Under the pieces are notes generated by a model, which saw only the letters and a list, made by a program, of their open reading frames with translations, was not told where the DNA came from and did not search any database. Positions 1-10,411 of a stretch of DNA of 64,000 nucleotides are shown here, piece after piece (position 1 is the first letter of the stretch; every line of letters begins with the position of its first letter). A program made the translations under genes and the position numbers. The DNA comes from Mycobacterium sp. PS03-16 (GTDB taxonomy: Bacteria > Actinomycetota > Actinomycetes > Mycobacteriales > Mycobacteriaceae): contig NZ_SPQO01000020.1 of the NCBI RefSeq assembly GCF_004570325.1, positions 1 to 64,000 of the forward strand, given 5' to 3'.

Positions 1-1
1 T

Positions 2-133
2 CCGATCGGGATGTCGGGTGCGCGGGTGGCGCTGCATGCGGCGTTGGAGCTCAGGCGCACCGGTGGCCGCTACGCCGTCGCGGCGCTGTGCGGCGCCGGC
101 GGCCAGGGCGACGCCCTCATCCTGCGCCGCTGA
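2..133 (+). CDS. Thiolase (acetyl-CoA acetyltransferase), C-terminal end only
   Basis: This is the last 43 codons of a gene that begins left of the window. The peptide runs from PIGMSGAR through [12 protein letters not shown] to a TGA at 131-133. GMSGARV and C-G-x-G-G-Q-G-D-A are the C-terminal thiolase motifs that carry the catalytic His loop neighbour (GHP.GMSGAR) and the second active-site Cys (C-x-G-x-G). The reaction would be reversible CoA-dependent Claisen condensation or cleavage. The neighbours match the region after fadA4 (Rv1323) in M. tuberculosis, so this is probably that orthologue, but most of the protein cannot be seen. Confidence 0.75.
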   Translation, partial: PIGMSGARVALHAALELRRTGGRYAVAALCGAGGQGDALILRR

Positions 134-184
134 GCACGGCGACGCTACGACGCTATGTAGTAGCTGGCCGCCGGATCGGGCACA

Positions 185-568
185 ATGGCGGCCATGACTG
201 GCGCATTCGACCTCCGCACCGCCGCTGGGTGGCTTCGTCTCGTCGGCCTGCTCGAAGCAGTGAGTTGGGTCGGCCTCCTGATCGGCATGTACTTCAAGTA
301 CCTGGGCAGCCCGCGCACCGAGATCGGGGTGAAGGTGTTCGGCCCGATCCACGGCGGGATCTTCGTGGCGTTCGTGGTCGCGGCCATCGTCGCCGGGCTC
401 GCCTTCAAATGGGGCCTCGGCACGTGGTTGCTGGCGTTGCTGGCCAGCATCGTCCCGCTCGGCACTGTGATCTTCCTCATATGGGTCGATCGCACCGGCC
501 GGGCAGGCCAGACGCGGGCCGCCTCGGCGCTGACTCGGCCAGGCCGGACGGCACCGGAAACGACGTGA
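185..568 (+). CDS. Small DUF3817-type integral membrane protein
   Basis: A 127-residue protein with three hydrophobic spans: roughly 17-38 (WLRLVGLLEAVSWVGLLIGM), 58-76 and 79-100. Polar, Thr/Arg-rich residues make up the C-terminus. The K-V-F-G-P-I-H-G-G pattern between the first two spans and the overall layout match the DUF3817 family, and a second family member lies at 27311-27667. Function is unknown; it should sit in the cytoplasmic membrane. Translation could start at the ATG at 185 or at a second in-frame ATG at 194, and neither has a clear ribosome-binding site. It lies between the thiolase and the Rv1324-like gene, a position empty in M. tuberculosis. Confidence 0.7.
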   Translation: MAAMTGAFDLRTAAGWLRLVGLLEAVSWVGLLIGMYFKYLGSPRTEIGVKVFGPIHGGIFVAFVVAAIVAGLAFKWGLGTWLLALLASIVPLGTVIFLIWVDRTGRAGQTRAASALTRPGRTAPETT

Positions 569-581
569 CAGACTTGGGCGT

Positions 582-1484
582 GTGACACGTCCACGACCTT
601 CCATCGGGCCCGCACTGGCCGGTGCGGTTGATCTGTCCGCACTCAAACAGCGGGCCACCTCGGAGCCGTCGGCACCGGGTGCCGGCGCCGGCGGACCCGG
701 CGGCGTCGAGGTCACCGAGGCCAACCTCGAAGCCGAGGTGCTCGTCCGCTCCAGCCAGGTCCCCGTCGTCGTGCTGCTGTGGTCGCCGCGCAGCGAATCC
801 AGCGTGGCGCTGGGCCAGACGCTGGCCGACCTGGCCGTGGCCGACCGCGGCAAGTGGTCGCTGGCGACGGTCGACGTCGACACCACACCGCGGGTGGCGC
901 AGATGTTCGGCGTCCAGGCGGTGCCGACCGTCGTCGCGCTGGCCGCCGGTCAGCCGATCTCGAGCTTCCAGGGCCCGCAGCCACCCGACCAGCTGCGCCG
1001 CTGGGTGGATTCGCTGCTCAACGCCACGGCCGGGAAGCTGTCCGGCGCACCCGGGGGTGACGAGGCCGAAGAGGTCGACCCCGCGGTCGCGCAGGCGCGT
1101 GAGCACCTCGACGCCGGCAACTTCGACGCTGCGCTGAGCGCCTATCAGGCCATCCTCGACGCGCAGCCCAACCACGCCGAGGCCAAGGGGGCCGTACGCC
1201 AGATCGGGTTCTTGCAGCGTGCGACCGCACAGCGGCCCGACGCGGTCGCGGTGGCCGACGCCGCCCCCGACGACATCGACGCCGCCTTCGCCGCCGCCGA
1301 CGTCGAAATCCTCCAGCAGCAGATCGAGCCTGCGTTCGACCGGCTGATCACGCTGGTCAAGCGGACCGCCGGCGATGACCGCACGAAGGTCCGGACGCGG
1401 CTGATCGAGCTGTTCGAGCTGTTCGACCCGGCCGACCCCGAGGTGATCGCGGGCCGGCGCAAGCTCGCCAACGCGCTGTACTGA
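582..1484 (+). CDS. Thioredoxin-fold/TPR protein, Rv1324 and CnoX (YbbN) type
   Basis: A 300-residue protein read from a GTG at 582. Residues about 45-145 form a thioredoxin fold (EVLVRSSQVPVVVLLWSPRS, then the cis-Pro loop GVQAVPTVVAL). Residues from about 165 form TPR-like helices (VAQAREHLDAGNFDAALSAY, then a C-terminal helical block ending LANALY). Where a thioredoxin has WCGPC this protein reads W-S-P-R-S, so neither redox cysteine is present. This architecture is that of the CnoX/YbbN chaperone-like proteins, so a holdase or scaffold role is more likely than disulfide reduction. It matches Rv1324 in position and layout. Confidence 0.85.
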   Translation: MTRPRPSIGPALAGAVDLSALKQRATSEPSAPGAGAGGPGGVEVTEANLEAEVLVRSSQVPVVVLLWSPRSESSVALGQTLADLAVADRGKWSLATVDVDTTPRVAQMFGVQAVPTVVALAAGQPISSFQGPQPPDQLRRWVDSLLNATAGKLSGAPGGDEAEEVDPAVAQAREHLDAGNFDAALSAYQAILDAQPNHAEAKGAVRQIGFLQRATAQRPDAVAVADAAPDDIDAAFAAADVEILQQQIEPAFDRLITLVKRTAGDDRTKVRTRLIELFELFDPADPEVIAGRRKLANALY

Positions 1485-1505
1485 CGCGTCCCCCCGATGC
1501 CTCGA

Positions 1506-1562
1506 CGGGTGTGCAGTTCCGTACGGCCGCCATGGCGAGTCGCGTACGAAACCGCACACCCG
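1506..1562. terminator. Long inverted repeat between convergent genes, probable bidirectional terminator
   Basis: Two 20-nt arms (1506-1525 and 1543-1562) are inverted copies with 18 of 20 positions paired, around a 17-nt loop. Each arm starts or ends with the CGGGTGTGC/GCACACCCG block and meets at CGTACG. It occupies the gap between the stop of the Rv1324-like gene (1484) and the stop of glgB (1574, opposite strand), where a bidirectional terminator is expected. There is no T-run, as usual for mycobacterial hairpins. It may also be a member of a dispersed intergenic repeat family. Confidence 0.6.
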
Positions 1563-1573
1563 GTCGGCAGCGG

Positions 1574-3853
1574 CTAGGACATCGGCGGGTCGGTCGCGGG
1601 CTCCTGCTCGACAGGCGCGTCGGCGCTGTCGGTCGCGGGGACCGGTTCGAACCACAGCGCGGACAGCGGCGGCAGCGTCATGACCGCCGATGCCGGACGG
1701 CCATGCCACGGCTCGTGGGTGGCCTCCACGGCGCCGTAGTTGCCGATGCCTGCGCCGTTGTAATCGGTCGCGTCGGTGTTGAGCACCTCACGCCAGGTAC
1801 CGGCGTGCGGGAGGCCCAGCCGGTAGCGGCCGTGCTCGGAGCCGGAGAAGTTGAACACGCACGCCATCACCGAACCGTCGTCGCCGTAGCGCAGGAAGCT
1901 CAGCACGTTGTTCGCCGAATCGTTCGCATCGATCCAGGAATAGCCCTCGGGCTTGGTGTCGTGCGACCACAGCGCCCGCCGGCTCTGATAGATGCGGTTC
2001 ATGTCCGACACCATGCGCAGGATGCCGCCCGAGTAGCTGTTCTCGTCGAGCTGATACCAGTCGACGCCGCGCTCCTCGGACCACTCCGCGCGCTGGCCGA
2101 ACTCCTGGCCCTGGAACAGCAGCTGCTTACCCGGATGTGCCCACTGGTAGGCCAGTAGCTGGCGCACCCCCGCCGCCTTGCGATGGTCGTCACCGGGCAT
2201 GCGGCCCCACAGCGTGCCCTTCCCGTGCACGACCTCGTCGTGGCTGATCGGCAGCACGTAGTTCTCGCTGAAGGCGTAGAGCATCGAGAACGTCATCTCG
2301 TGGTGGTGGTAGCTGCGGTGGATGGGATCGCGGCTGATGAACGCGAGCGTGTCGTTCATCCAGCCCATGTTCCACTTCATCGAGAACCCCAGCCCGCCGA
2401 GATTCGTCGCGCGGGTGACGCCGGGCCACGACGTCGACTCCTCGGCCACCGTGACGATGCCCGGGGTGGCCTTGTGCACGGTCGCGTTCATCTCCTGCAG
2501 GAACTGCACCGCCTCGAGGTTCTCGCGGCCGCCGTAGATGTTCGGCGTCCACCCGCCCTCGGGACGGGAGTAGTCGAGGTAGAGCATCGAGGCCACCGCA
2601 TCGACCCGCAGCCCGTCGACGTGGAACTCCTGCAGCCAGTACAGCGCGTTGGCCACCAGGAAGTTGCGCACCTCGGCCCGGCCGAAGTCGAACACGTAGG
2701 TACCCCAGTCGAGCTGCTCACCGCGGCGCGGATCGGCGTGCTCGTAGAGCGCGGTGCCGTCGAAGCGGCCCAGGGCCCACGCGTCCTTCGGGAAGTGCGC
2801 GGGCACCCAGTCCACGATCACGCCGATGCCGGCCTGGTGCAGCCGGTCGACCAGGTACCGGAAATCGTCGGGCGTACCCAGGCGCGACGTCGGCGCGTAG
2901 TACGACGTGACCTGGTACCCCCAGGAGCCGCCGAACGGATGCTCGGCCACCGGCAGCATCTCGACGTGGGTGAAGCCGTGCTCGAGCACGTACTCGGTGA
3001 GCTGGTCGGCCAGTTCGCGGTACGACAGGCCGGGCCGCCACGACATCAGGTGGACTTCGAGCGTGCTCATCGGCTCGAAGACGGGGTTCTGCGCGGCCCG
3101 CTTGGTCATCCAGGCGTCGTCGTTCCAGGTGTAGTCGCTCTGGGTCACCCGTGACGCGGTCTGCGGCGGCACCTCGGTGGCGAAGGCCATCGGGTCGGCG
3201 CGTTCGGTGACGACGCCGTCGGCGCCGTGGATGCGGAACTTGTAGAGACCGTCGACCGGGAAGTCCGGCCAGAACAGCTCCCACACCCCGGTCGAGCCGA
3301 GGACGCGCAGCTGCGCCTCGTTGCTCTCCCAGTGGTTGAAGTCGCCGATCAGCGTGACGCCCTTGGCGTTGGGCGCCCACACCGCGAACGACACGCCCTC
3401 GACCACACCGTCGGGGGTTTCGAAGCTGCGCGGGTGCGCGCCGAGCACCTCCCAGAGCCGTTCGTGGCGGCCCTCGGCGAACAGGTGCAGGTCCATCTCG
3501 CCCAGCGTGGGCAGGAACCGGTAGGCGTCGGCCGTGCGGTGCACGTGCGGCTGGTCGCCGCCGTGGTCGTAACTGACCTCGAGCCGGTAGTCGATCAGCC
3601 CGGTGAACGGCAGCGCCACCGCGAACAGGCCGGCCTCCACGTGGGTGAAGACGTGGCGCTCGCCGCCGACCACCGCGGCCACCTCGACCGCGTGCGGACG
3701 GTAGGCGCGGATCACGGTGTGGTCGTCGTACTCGTGCGCGCCCAACACCGAGTGCGGATCGTGGTGTTCGCCGGCCAGCAGCCGGTTCAGGTCCGAGGTG
3801 TGCGGCCGCAGGTGCGCGCTCGCTTCTTGGTTGATCTGCGTCATCGTGTTCAC
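1574..3853 (-). CDS. glgB: 1,4-alpha-glucan branching enzyme GlgB
   Basis: A 759-residue GH13 protein that forms alpha-1,6 branches in glycogen-type glucan. Order: N-terminal CBM48-like modules ([10 protein letters not shown] near residue 33; [18 protein letters not shown] near 160-175), catalytic barrel with [16 protein letters not shown] (nucleophile Asp), [10 protein letters not shown] (acid/base Glu) and [10 protein letters not shown], and an all-beta C-terminal domain. The start used is a GTG at 3853 that overlaps the glgE stop (GTGA); an ATG three codons in is an alternative. Coupling to glgE fits the GlgE pathway, in which GlgB branches the linear maltosyl polymers made by GlgE. The C-terminus has an acidic tail (EQEPATDPP). 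Confidence 0.97.
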   Translation of the reverse strand: MNTMTQINQEASAHLRPHTSDLNRLLAGEHHDPHSVLGAHEYDDHTVIRAYRPHAVEVAAVVGGERHVFTHVEAGLFAVALPFTGLIDYRLEVSYDHGGDQPHVHRTADAYRFLPTLGEMDLHLFAEGRHERLWEVLGAHPRSFETPDGVVEGVSFAVWAPNAKGVTLIGDFNHWESNEAQLRVLGSTGVWELFWPDFPVDGLYKFRIHGADGVVTERADPMAFATEVPPQTASRVTQSDYTWNDDAWMTKRAAQNPVFEPMSTLEVHLMSWRPGLSYRELADQLTEYVLEHGFTHVEMLPVAEHPFGGSWGYQVTSYYAPTSRLGTPDDFRYLVDRLHQAGIGVIVDWVPAHFPKDAWALGRFDGTALYEHADPRRGEQLDWGTYVFDFGRAEVRNFLVANALYWLQEFHVDGLRVDAVASMLYLDYSRPEGGWTPNIYGGRENLEAVQFLQEMNATVHKATPGIVTVAEESTSWPGVTRATNLGGLGFSMKWNMGWMNDTLAFISRDPIHRSYHHHEMTFSMLYAFSENYVLPISHDEVVHGKGTLWGRMPGDDHRKAAGVRQLLAYQWAHPGKQLLFQGQEFGQRAEWSEERGVDWYQLDENSYSGGILRMVSDMNRIYQSRRALWSHDTKPEGYSWIDANDSANNVLSFLRYGDDGSVMACVFNFSGSEHGRYRLGLPHAGTWREVLNTDATDYNGAGIGNYGAVEATHEPWHGRPASAVMTLPPLSALWFEPVPATDSADAPVEQEPATDPPMS

Positions 3854-5937
3854 TCCCTACGCAGTAGGTTGAGTCGTCGGTCGGCGGGGACCTGCGGCAT
3901 GTTCAGCACGTGGGCCACCGCGCGGGCGGGATCCAGGCGCACATAGTTCGACTGACCCCATTGGTATTCGTCCCCGGTGATCTCGTCGCGCACCCAGAAC
4001 CGGTCATAGGCCTCCATACCCAGTGCGCCCATGTCCAGCCACAGCGTGGTCTCCTCCGCGGCGAACGGGTTGAGGGTCACCACCACGAGCACCTGATCGC
4101 CCGACACCGGATCGAACTTGCTGTACGCCAGGATGGCGTCGTTGTCCGGGTAGTGGAACGTGATGGTGCGCAGCTGGTGCAGTGCGGGGTGTACGCGGCG
4201 AATCTCGTTGAGCCGGGTGATGAACGGTTCGAGAGACTCCCCGTCGGCCAGCGCGGCCTCGAAGTCGCGTGGGCGCAGCTCGTACTTCTCGGAGTTGAGG
4301 TACTCCTCGCTGCCTTCGCGCACCGGCCGGTGCTCGAACAGTTCGTACCCCGAGTACACGCCCCACACCGAGCTCATCGTGGACGCCAGCACGGCGCGGA
4401 TCGCGAACATGCCGGGACCGCCGTGCTGCAGACTCTCGTGCAGGATGTCGGGCGTGTTGACGAACAGGTTGGGCCGGGCCTCGTCGGCGTGCTCGGCGAT
4501 CTGCTCCCCGAACTCGGTGAGTTCGGCGCGCGACGTGCGCCACGTGAAGTACGTGTAGGACTGCGTGTAGCCGAGTTTGGCCAGCCCGTACAGGCGCGCC
4601 GGCCGGGTGAACGCCTCGGCCAGAAACAGCACGTCCGGGTCTTCGTTCTTGATCTCCCCGATCAGCCAGGCCCAGAAGTTGGGCGGTTTGGTGTGCGGGT
4701 TGTCGACGCGGAACACCTTGACGCCGTGGGAGATCCAGAATCGAACGACCCGCAGCACCTCGTTGTACAGGCCGACCGGGTCGTTGTCGAAGTTCAGCGG
4801 ATAGATGTCCTGGTACTTCTTCGGTGGATTCTCCGCGTAGGCGATCGTGCCGTCGGGCAGCACGGTGAACCACTCGGGATGGTCCCGCGCCCACGGATGG
4901 TCCGGTGCGCACTGCAGCGCCAGGTCCAGTGCCACCTCGAGGCCCTCGTCGCGGGCGGCCGCGACGAACTCGTCGAAGTCGGCGATGGTCCCGAGGTCCG
5001 GATGCACCGCGTCGTGGCCGCCTTCGTCGCTGCCGATCGCCCACGGTGATCCGACGTCGTCCGGGGCGGCGGTGACGCTGTTGTTGCGGCCCTTGCGGTG
5101 CACCTTGCCGATCGGGTGGATCGGCGGCAGGTACACCACGTCGAAGCCCATCCGGGCGATGCGGGGGAGTGCCTTGATCGACGTGGCGAACGTGCCGTGC
5201 ACGGGATTGCCGTGGGTGTCCCAGCCGCCGGTCGACCGCGGGAAGAACTCGTACCAGGAGCCGAAGCGGGCCAGCGGACGGTCCACCCAGACGCCGTGTT
5301 GCTCACCGCGCGTGAGCAATTCGCGCAACGGATACTGCGCGAGCAGCGACGTCACCTCGTCGGACAGGGCCGCGCCTGCGCGGCCGAAGGGGTCGCCCGG
5401 TTCCCGCAACCGCTCGGCGGCCTGGATCAGCGGGTAGCGGTCCTGGCGCGGGACGCCGGTGGCGGCGCGCTCGAGCAGGCGGGCGCCGACCAGCAGGTCG
5501 TTGTTCAATTCGGACTCGCTCTGCCCGGCGTCGAGTTTGGCGGTGACGGCCTTGCGCCACGTCGCGATCGGATCGCCCCAGCCGTCCACCCGGTAGGTCC
5601 ACAGCCCGACCGCGTCGGGCACGAACTGACCGTGGAACACGTCCGGCGTGCGGCCCTGGGCCATCGGGAGCGCCTGCGGTTTCACCCGCGGAGACGGTGT
5701 CACGAGATCCTGGATCGGCACGGGATCGGTGCCGCTGCCGCGCGGCACCGGCGTCTCGCCCAACTCGGGGTACGCCGTGCCGTGATAGCGGACCACCAAC
5801 GTCGCCGCGACGGCGTCGTGACCCTCCCGCCAGACCGTGGCGCTCACCGGCACCACTTCCCCCACCACCGCTTTGGCGGGGTATCTCCCGCCGGATACGA
5901 CGGGCTGGACGTCATCGATTCCGATACGGCCGGCCAC
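3850..5937 (-). CDS. glgE: Maltosyltransferase GlgE (alpha-1,4-glucan:maltose-1-phosphate)
   Basis: A 695-residue GH13_3 enzyme that extends alpha-1,4-glucan with maltose from maltose 1-phosphate, releasing phosphate. Visible signatures include [56 protein letters not shown] (nucleophile Asp), [10 protein letters not shown] (acid Glu) and [14 protein letters not shown]. The reading frame is open much further upstream, but I chose the third of three consecutive GTG codons (5937), because AAGGAG ends five bases before it and the protein then has the usual length (about 700 aa). The gene is divergent from glgP across 172 bp and coupled to glgB. Confidence 0.95.
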   Translation of the reverse strand: MAGRIGIDDVQPVVSGGRYPAKAVVGEVVPVSATVWREGHDAVAATLVVRYHGTAYPELGETPVPRGSGTDPVPIQDLVTPSPRVKPQALPMAQGRTPDVFHGQFVPDAVGLWTYRVDGWGDPIATWRKAVTAKLDAGQSESELNNDLLVGARLLERAATGVPRQDRYPLIQAAERLREPGDPFGRAGAALSDEVTSLLAQYPLRELLTRGEQHGVWVDRPLARFGSWYEFFPRSTGGWDTHGNPVHGTFATSIKALPRIARMGFDVVYLPPIHPIGKVHRKGRNNSVTAAPDDVGSPWAIGSDEGGHDAVHPDLGTIADFDEFVAAARDEGLEVALDLALQCAPDHPWARDHPEWFTVLPDGTIAYAENPPKKYQDIYPLNFDNDPVGLYNEVLRVVRFWISHGVKVFRVDNPHTKPPNFWAWLIGEIKNEDPDVLFLAEAFTRPARLYGLAKLGYTQSYTYFTWRTSRAELTEFGEQIAEHADEARPNLFVNTPDILHESLQHGGPGMFAIRAVLASTMSSVWGVYSGYELFEHRPVREGSEEYLNSEKYELRPRDFEAALADGESLEPFITRLNEIRRVHPALHQLRTITFHYPDNDAILAYSKFDPVSGDQVLVVVTLNPFAAEETTLWLDMGALGMEAYDRFWVRDEITGDEYQWGQSNYVRLDPARAVAHVLNMPQVPADRRLNLLRRE

Positions 5938-6109
5938 CACCACTCCTTCGCTCAGCGCAGCCACGAGCGTCGTCGGCGTGACCACTGTCGGTTGGATCTG
6001 GGACCTTCTCCGTGCCCTGTACCCACCGTAGTGCGCCGCCCAACCCGAAGCGGGCCACGAGATCAGAGGAACGCTGCGGCGCGCCGATAAGTCAGTAAGG
6101 TAAGGCCAC

Positions 6110-8719
6110 GTGAAAGCCCTGCGCCGGTTCACCGTCCGTGCCCACCTTCCCGAGAGGCTGGCCGCACTGGAGCGGTTGTCGATCAACCTCCGCTGGTCGT
6201 GGGACAAACCCACCCAGGACCTGTTCGCCGATATCGATCCCGGCCTGTGGCAGCAACTCGGCTGCGACCCGGTGGCGCTGCTCGGCGGTGTCAATCCCCG
6301 CCGGCTGGACGAACTCGCCACCGACGAGGAGTTCCTGCGGCGCCTCGACCAGCTGGCCGCCGATCTGGACGACTACCTGAGCCGGCCGCTGTGGTACCAG
6401 CAGCAGCTCGAGCAGGGACAGGCGCTGCCCAACGGCATCGCGTACTTCTCGATGGAGTTCGGTGTCGCCGAGGTCCTGCCCAACTACTCCGGCGGCCTCG
6501 GCATCCTCGCCGGTGACCATCTCAAGTCGGCGTCCGATCTCGGGCTCCCCCTCATCGCGGTCGGCCTCTACTACCGCTCCGGCTACTTCCGGCAGTCGCT
6601 GACCGCGGACGGCTGGCAGCACGAGAACTACCCGTCGCTGGACCCGCAGGGGCTGCCGCTGCGGCTGCTCACCCGCGCCGACGGTGAATGCGTGCTCGTC
6701 GAGCTGGCGATGCCCGACGAAGCCACCCTGCGCGCGCGCGTGTGGGTGGCGCAGGTGGGCCGGATCCCGCTGCTGCTGCTCGACTCCGACATCCCGGAGA
6801 ACGAGCACGACCTGCGCGGCGTCACCGACCGGCTCTACGGCGGCGACCAGGAGCACCGGATCAAGCAGGAGATCCTGGCCGGCATCGGCGGCGTGCGCGC
6901 GATCCGCGCGTTCACCGAGATCGAGGGGCTCCCGTCGCCCGAGGTCTTCCACATGAACGAGGGCCACGCCGGGTTCCTCGGGGCCGAGCGCATCCGCGAA
7001 CTCGTCGACGCCGGGCTGGACTTCGACACCGCGCTGACCGTGGTGCGTTCCTCGACGGTGTTCACCACCCACACGCCGGTGCCCGCCGGCATCGACCGCT
7101 TCCCGGTCGAGATGGTCAAGCGGTACTTCGGCAACCCGCCGGGCAGTCCGTCCGGGGCCAGCTCGCGGCTGCTCCCGGGCGTCCCGTTGGACCGGATCAT
7201 CGGCTTCGGCGCCGAGGACGACCCGACCAAGTTCAACATGGCGCACATGGGCCTGCGGCTGGCGCAGCGGGCCAACGGGGTGTCGCTGCTGCACGGCCGG
7301 GTCAGCCGGGAGATGTTCAACGAGCTGTGGCCGGGCTTCGACGCGAACGAGGTGCCGATCGGCTCGATCACCAACGGTGTGCACGCACCGAGCTGGGCGG
7401 CGCCGCAGTGGCTCGAACTCGGCCGCGAACTGCTCGGCACCGCCGACCTGAGCTCGCTGAGCGAACCCGAAACCTGGGAGCGCCTGCACCAGGTCGACCC
7501 CGGCCACCTGTGGTGGATCCGATCGGAACTGCGCCGCGCGCTCGTCGAGGACGTCCGCGCGCGACTGCGCCGCAGCTGGGCCGAACGTGGTGCCGCAGAC
7601 GCCGAACTCGGGTGGATCGCAACGGCTTTCGATCCGAACGTGCTGACCATCGGGTTCGCCCGCCGGGTGCCCACCTACAAGCGGCTCACGCTGATGCTGC
7701 GCGATCCGGAGCGGCTGCGCAAGCTGCTTCTCGACGAACAACGTCCGGTGCAGCTGATCGTGGCGGGAAAGTCTCACCCCGCCGACGAAGGCGGCAAGGC
7801 GCTGATCCAGCAGGTGGTGCGGTTCGCCGACCGTCACGACGTCCGCCACCGCATCGCGTTCCTGCCCGATTACGACATGTCGATGGCGCGCCAGCTCTAC
7901 TACGGCTGCGACGTCTGGCTGAACAATCCGCTGCGGCCGCTGGAGGCGTGTGGCACGTCGGGGATGAAGAGTGCGCTCAACGGCGGGCTCAACCTGTCGA
8001 TCCGCGACGGCTGGTGGGACGAGTGGTACGACGGGGAGAACGGCTGGGAGATCCCGACCGCCAACGGCCTGACCGACGAGGCGCGCCGCGACGACCTCGA
8101 GGCCGCTGCGCTCTACGACCTGATCGAACGGTCGGTGGCGCCGAAGTTCTACGAGCGCGACGAGCACGGTGTGCCGATCCGCTGGGTGGAGATGGTGCGC
8201 CACACCCTCAAGGCGCTCGGTCCCAAGGTGCTCGCCTCGCGGATGGTGCGCGACTACACCGAGAAGTACTACGCGCCCGCCGCGCAGTCGCTGCGCCGTA
8301 CCGTGGAGGCCGTGGACGGTGAGGCGTTCGCGCCGGCCGCCGCCCTGGCCGACTATCGGCGCCGGGCCCAGGAGGCGTGGCCGAAGATCCAGATCAGCGA
8401 TGTGGACAGCTACGGCCTGCCCGACACCCCGCTGCTCGGCTCCGAGCTGACGCTGACCGCCACCGTGCACCTGGCCGGGCTGCGGCCCGACGAGGTGTCG
8501 GTGCAGGCGGTGCTCGGACGCGTCGACGCCGGCGACACGCTGCTGGAGCCGACCACGGTGGCGATGACGCACACCGGCAGCGCGGACGGCGGCAGCGAGG
8601 TGTTCTCCACCACCGCGCCGCTGCCGGTGGCCGGGCCGGTCGGCTACACCGTGCGGGTGCTGCCGCACCATCCGCTGCTGGCCGCGGACAACGAGCTGGG
8701 CCTGGTCACGCTGGCGTGA
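6110..8719 (+). CDS. glgP: Alpha-glucan phosphorylase GlgP
   Basis: An 869-residue GT35 phosphorylase of the long actinobacterial type, which releases glucose 1-phosphate from glucan ends. The N-terminal DUF3417-like segment ([17 protein letters not shown], near residue 25) is followed by the catalytic core: [54 protein letters not shown], and [20 protein letters not shown] containing the pyridoxal-phosphate lysine. Start is a GTG at 6110 preceded by a weak AAGG; the gene is divergent from glgE. The stop overlaps the GTG of the next gene. The glgB, glgE and glgP genes together cover synthesis, branching and phosphorolysis of alpha-glucan. Confidence 0.95.
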   Translation: MKALRRFTVRAHLPERLAALERLSINLRWSWDKPTQDLFADIDPGLWQQLGCDPVALLGGVNPRRLDELATDEEFLRRLDQLAADLDDYLSRPLWYQQQLEQGQALPNGIAYFSMEFGVAEVLPNYSGGLGILAGDHLKSASDLGLPLIAVGLYYRSGYFRQSLTADGWQHENYPSLDPQGLPLRLLTRADGECVLVELAMPDEATLRARVWVAQVGRIPLLLLDSDIPENEHDLRGVTDRLYGGDQEHRIKQEILAGIGGVRAIRAFTEIEGLPSPEVFHMNEGHAGFLGAERIRELVDAGLDFDTALTVVRSSTVFTTHTPVPAGIDRFPVEMVKRYFGNPPGSPSGASSRLLPGVPLDRIIGFGAEDDPTKFNMAHMGLRLAQRANGVSLLHGRVSREMFNELWPGFDANEVPIGSITNGVHAPSWAAPQWLELGRELLGTADLSSLSEPETWERLHQVDPGHLWWIRSELRRALVEDVRARLRRSWAERGAADAELGWIATAFDPNVLTIGFARRVPTYKRLTLMLRDPERLRKLLLDEQRPVQLIVAGKSHPADEGGKALIQQVVRFADRHDVRHRIAFLPDYDMSMARQLYYGCDVWLNNPLRPLEACGTSGMKSALNGGLNLSIRDGWWDEWYDGENGWEIPTANGLTDEARRDDLEAAALYDLIERSVAPKFYERDEHGVPIRWVEMVRHTLKALGPKVLASRMVRDYTEKYYAPAAQSLRRTVEAVDGEAFAPAAALADYRRRAQEAWPKIQISDVDSYGLPDTPLLGSELTLTATVHLAGLRPDEVSVQAVLGRVDAGDTLLEPTTVAMTHTGSADGGSEVFSTTAPLPVAGPVGYTVRVLPHHPLLAADNELGLVTLA

Positions 8720-9564
8720 GCGCGGCCCGCAAGGTCGCGATCGACGGCGGCCCGTACGCGCTGACCGCCGGGCCGGACGGGGCGATATGGGTGACGCTGA
8801 TCCACGACGGCGCCATCGCCAGGGTCGCCGCAGACGGATCCGTCGACCGCTTCGCCGTCGGCGCCGGATCGCGGCCGGCCCAGATCACCGCCGGTCCGGA
8901 CGGCGCGCTGTGGTTCACCCGAACCGGGGACGACCGGATCGGGCGCATCACCACCACGGGTGAGTTGCGCGACCACGCGCTGGCCGAGGGCAGCGGCCCC
9001 TTCGGGATCTGCGTCGGACCGGACGGCGCGCTGTGGTTCACCGAGATGACCGCCGGGGGCGTCGGGCGCATCACGGTCGACGGTGAGCTCAGCGGCTGGC
9101 CGTCGGTCGGCGGCACGCCCTCGATGATCACCCGCGGTCCGGACGACGCGCTGTGGTTCACGCTCAATCAGGGCAACGCGATCGGCCGCCTGCAACCGGG
9201 CGACGGGCTGACCGTGCGGGAACTGCCCACGCCCGGGGCCGGTCCGGTCGGCATCTGCGCCACCCACGACGATGCGGTGTGGTTCACCGAGATCACCGCG
9301 GAGCGGCTCGGACGCATCCCGCTCGACGACGCGGTCCAGGAGATGGACCTGCCCGGGAAACCGCACGCCGTGGTGGCCGATCCGCGCGGCGGGGTGTGGG
9401 TGAGCCTGTGGGGCGCCGACCAGCTCGCGCGCGTCACCGCCGACGGCGACGTGGTCACCATCGACCTGCCGCGGGGCAGCGAACCGCACGGGCTGGCCGT
9501 CGACCGCGACGGTGCGGTGTGGGTGGCGCTGGAGTCCGGGTTCGTGTTGCGTATGCCGGATTGA
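8716..9564 (+). CDS. Streptogramin B lyase (Vgb)-like seven-bladed propeller protein
   Basis: A 282-residue protein made of repeated blades with the pattern GPDGALWFT-x-n-GRIT (residues about 16-27, 58-69, 101-111, 141-150, 181-192, 221-231, 260-270). Vgb linearises type B streptogramins by opening the ester bond. Residues matching the Vgb catalytic His, Glu and His can be placed at H217 (KPHAV), E256 and H258 (EPHGL), so lyase activity is possible. No signal peptide is seen, so it is probably cytoplasmic. The GTG start overlaps the glgP stop by 4 nt, which implies cotranslation. A non-resistance role in sugar or cell-wall metabolism is the alternative. Confidence 0.8.
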   Translation: MSAARKVAIDGGPYALTAGPDGAIWVTLIHDGAIARVAADGSVDRFAVGAGSRPAQITAGPDGALWFTRTGDDRIGRITTTGELRDHALAEGSGPFGICVGPDGALWFTEMTAGGVGRITVDGELSGWPSVGGTPSMITRGPDDALWFTLNQGNAIGRLQPGDGLTVRELPTPGAGPVGICATHDDAVWFTEITAERLGRIPLDDAVQEMDLPGKPHAVVADPRGGVWVSLWGADQLARVTADGDVVTIDLPRGSEPHGLAVDRDGAVWVALESGFVLRMPD

Positions 9565-9658
9565 CGGCCGAGGAGATTCCGCGAACACGCACCGCCGCGC
9601 CGCCCGGCCGGTAGGTTCCTCCGTTAGGTGATCTAGCTTCTTCGGTGGGGGGTGGGCG

Positions 9659-10405
9659 GTGGCGTCTCGGGCGCGGTTGCGTCGCGGTATCTCGGTGGTG
9701 GCGGCCTGCGCGATGGTGGGCGCCGCCCTACCGGTCACGGCGTCGGCGCAGCCCGACGTGGAGCCGGTCGTCGCCGACGCGCCCGCACCCGGGGCGGTGC
9801 CGCCCCCACCACCGCTTCCGGACGGCGCCGTGGTGTCCACCCCGCCGGTCACCACCGACACCCCGGACGGGTGGACCCTCACGCTGTCCGCCCGGGACGA
9901 GACGCAGGCGGTGAGCAATCCGCTGACCACGGCGCTGTCCTCACGCGAGTACGTGGTCGGCGGCACCTTCGCCGGTGAGCTGACCGGGCCGGAGGGCCAG
10001 GAGCCGCCGCGGGGAGTCCTCGAGGTCGGCTACGAAATCGGCTGCGGGATCGACATGAGCACGTCCAACGGCGTCTCCCTGACCGGCACCGCGGGGTTCA
10101 ACCCGAACATCGGCATCATCGGCACCGATGTCATCTCGCCGCTGCCCGACGGGATCGGCCCGGTGATCGGCGGCAACATCGGCGGGGGCATCACGATCGG
10201 CCTCAAGCCGGGCTTCGTCAACGTGGTCCAGGTGACCGAGAAGGAGTTCACCGGGGCGGCGCCGTGGGTCAAGGTGACCAATTTCCGGGTGAACATCGAC
10301 GGCTGCGTCGGGCAGTCGTTCATCCGCTCCTACGCGCTGCTCACCCACACCACCGACATGTCCGAGGCGGTGCTGGCCTGGTACGGCACCACGAAGGTGG
10401 TGTGA
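9659..10405 (+). CDS. MspA-family porin-like secreted protein
   Basis: A 248-residue protein from a GTG at 9659 with a G-rich sequence just upstream. Residues 1-30 form a signal peptide (RR, then VVAACAMVGAALPVTASA). Residues 30-60 are Pro/Ala-rich (APGAVPPPPPLPDGA). From residue 68 the MspA pattern begins: DGWTLTLSARDET, SREYVVGGTFAGEL, LEVGYEIGCGIDMS, then Gly-rich beta strands (GGNIGGGITIGLKPGF). MspA forms octameric outer-membrane porins in fast-growing mycobacteria. Unlike classical MspA it has a proline-rich leader region and two cysteines (in GYEIGCG and NIDGCVG) that could pair. Its 3' end almost meets the opposing protease gene. Confidence 0.8.
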   Translation: MASRARLRRGISVVAACAMVGAALPVTASAQPDVEPVVADAPAPGAVPPPPPLPDGAVVSTPPVTTDTPDGWTLTLSARDETQAVSNPLTTALSSREYVVGGTFAGELTGPEGQEPPRGVLEVGYEIGCGIDMSTSNGVSLTGTAGFNPNIGIIGTDVISPLPDGIGPVIGGNIGGGITIGLKPGFVNVVQVTEKEFTGAAPWVKVTNFRVNIDGCVGQSFIRSYALLTHTTDMSEAVLAWYGTTKVV

Positions 10406-10411
10406 GCCGCT

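Noticed and set aside
5938..6321. Longer GlgE start upstream of 5937
   Set aside because: The added N-terminus is Ser/Arg-rich, overlaps the glgP promoter and start, and GlgE would be too long. AAGGAG is correctly spaced for the GTG at 5937.
6092..8671. An 859-codon minus-strand frame over glgP
   Set aside because: Antisense to the complete GlgP reading frame, with no recognisable family; typical codon-position shadow.
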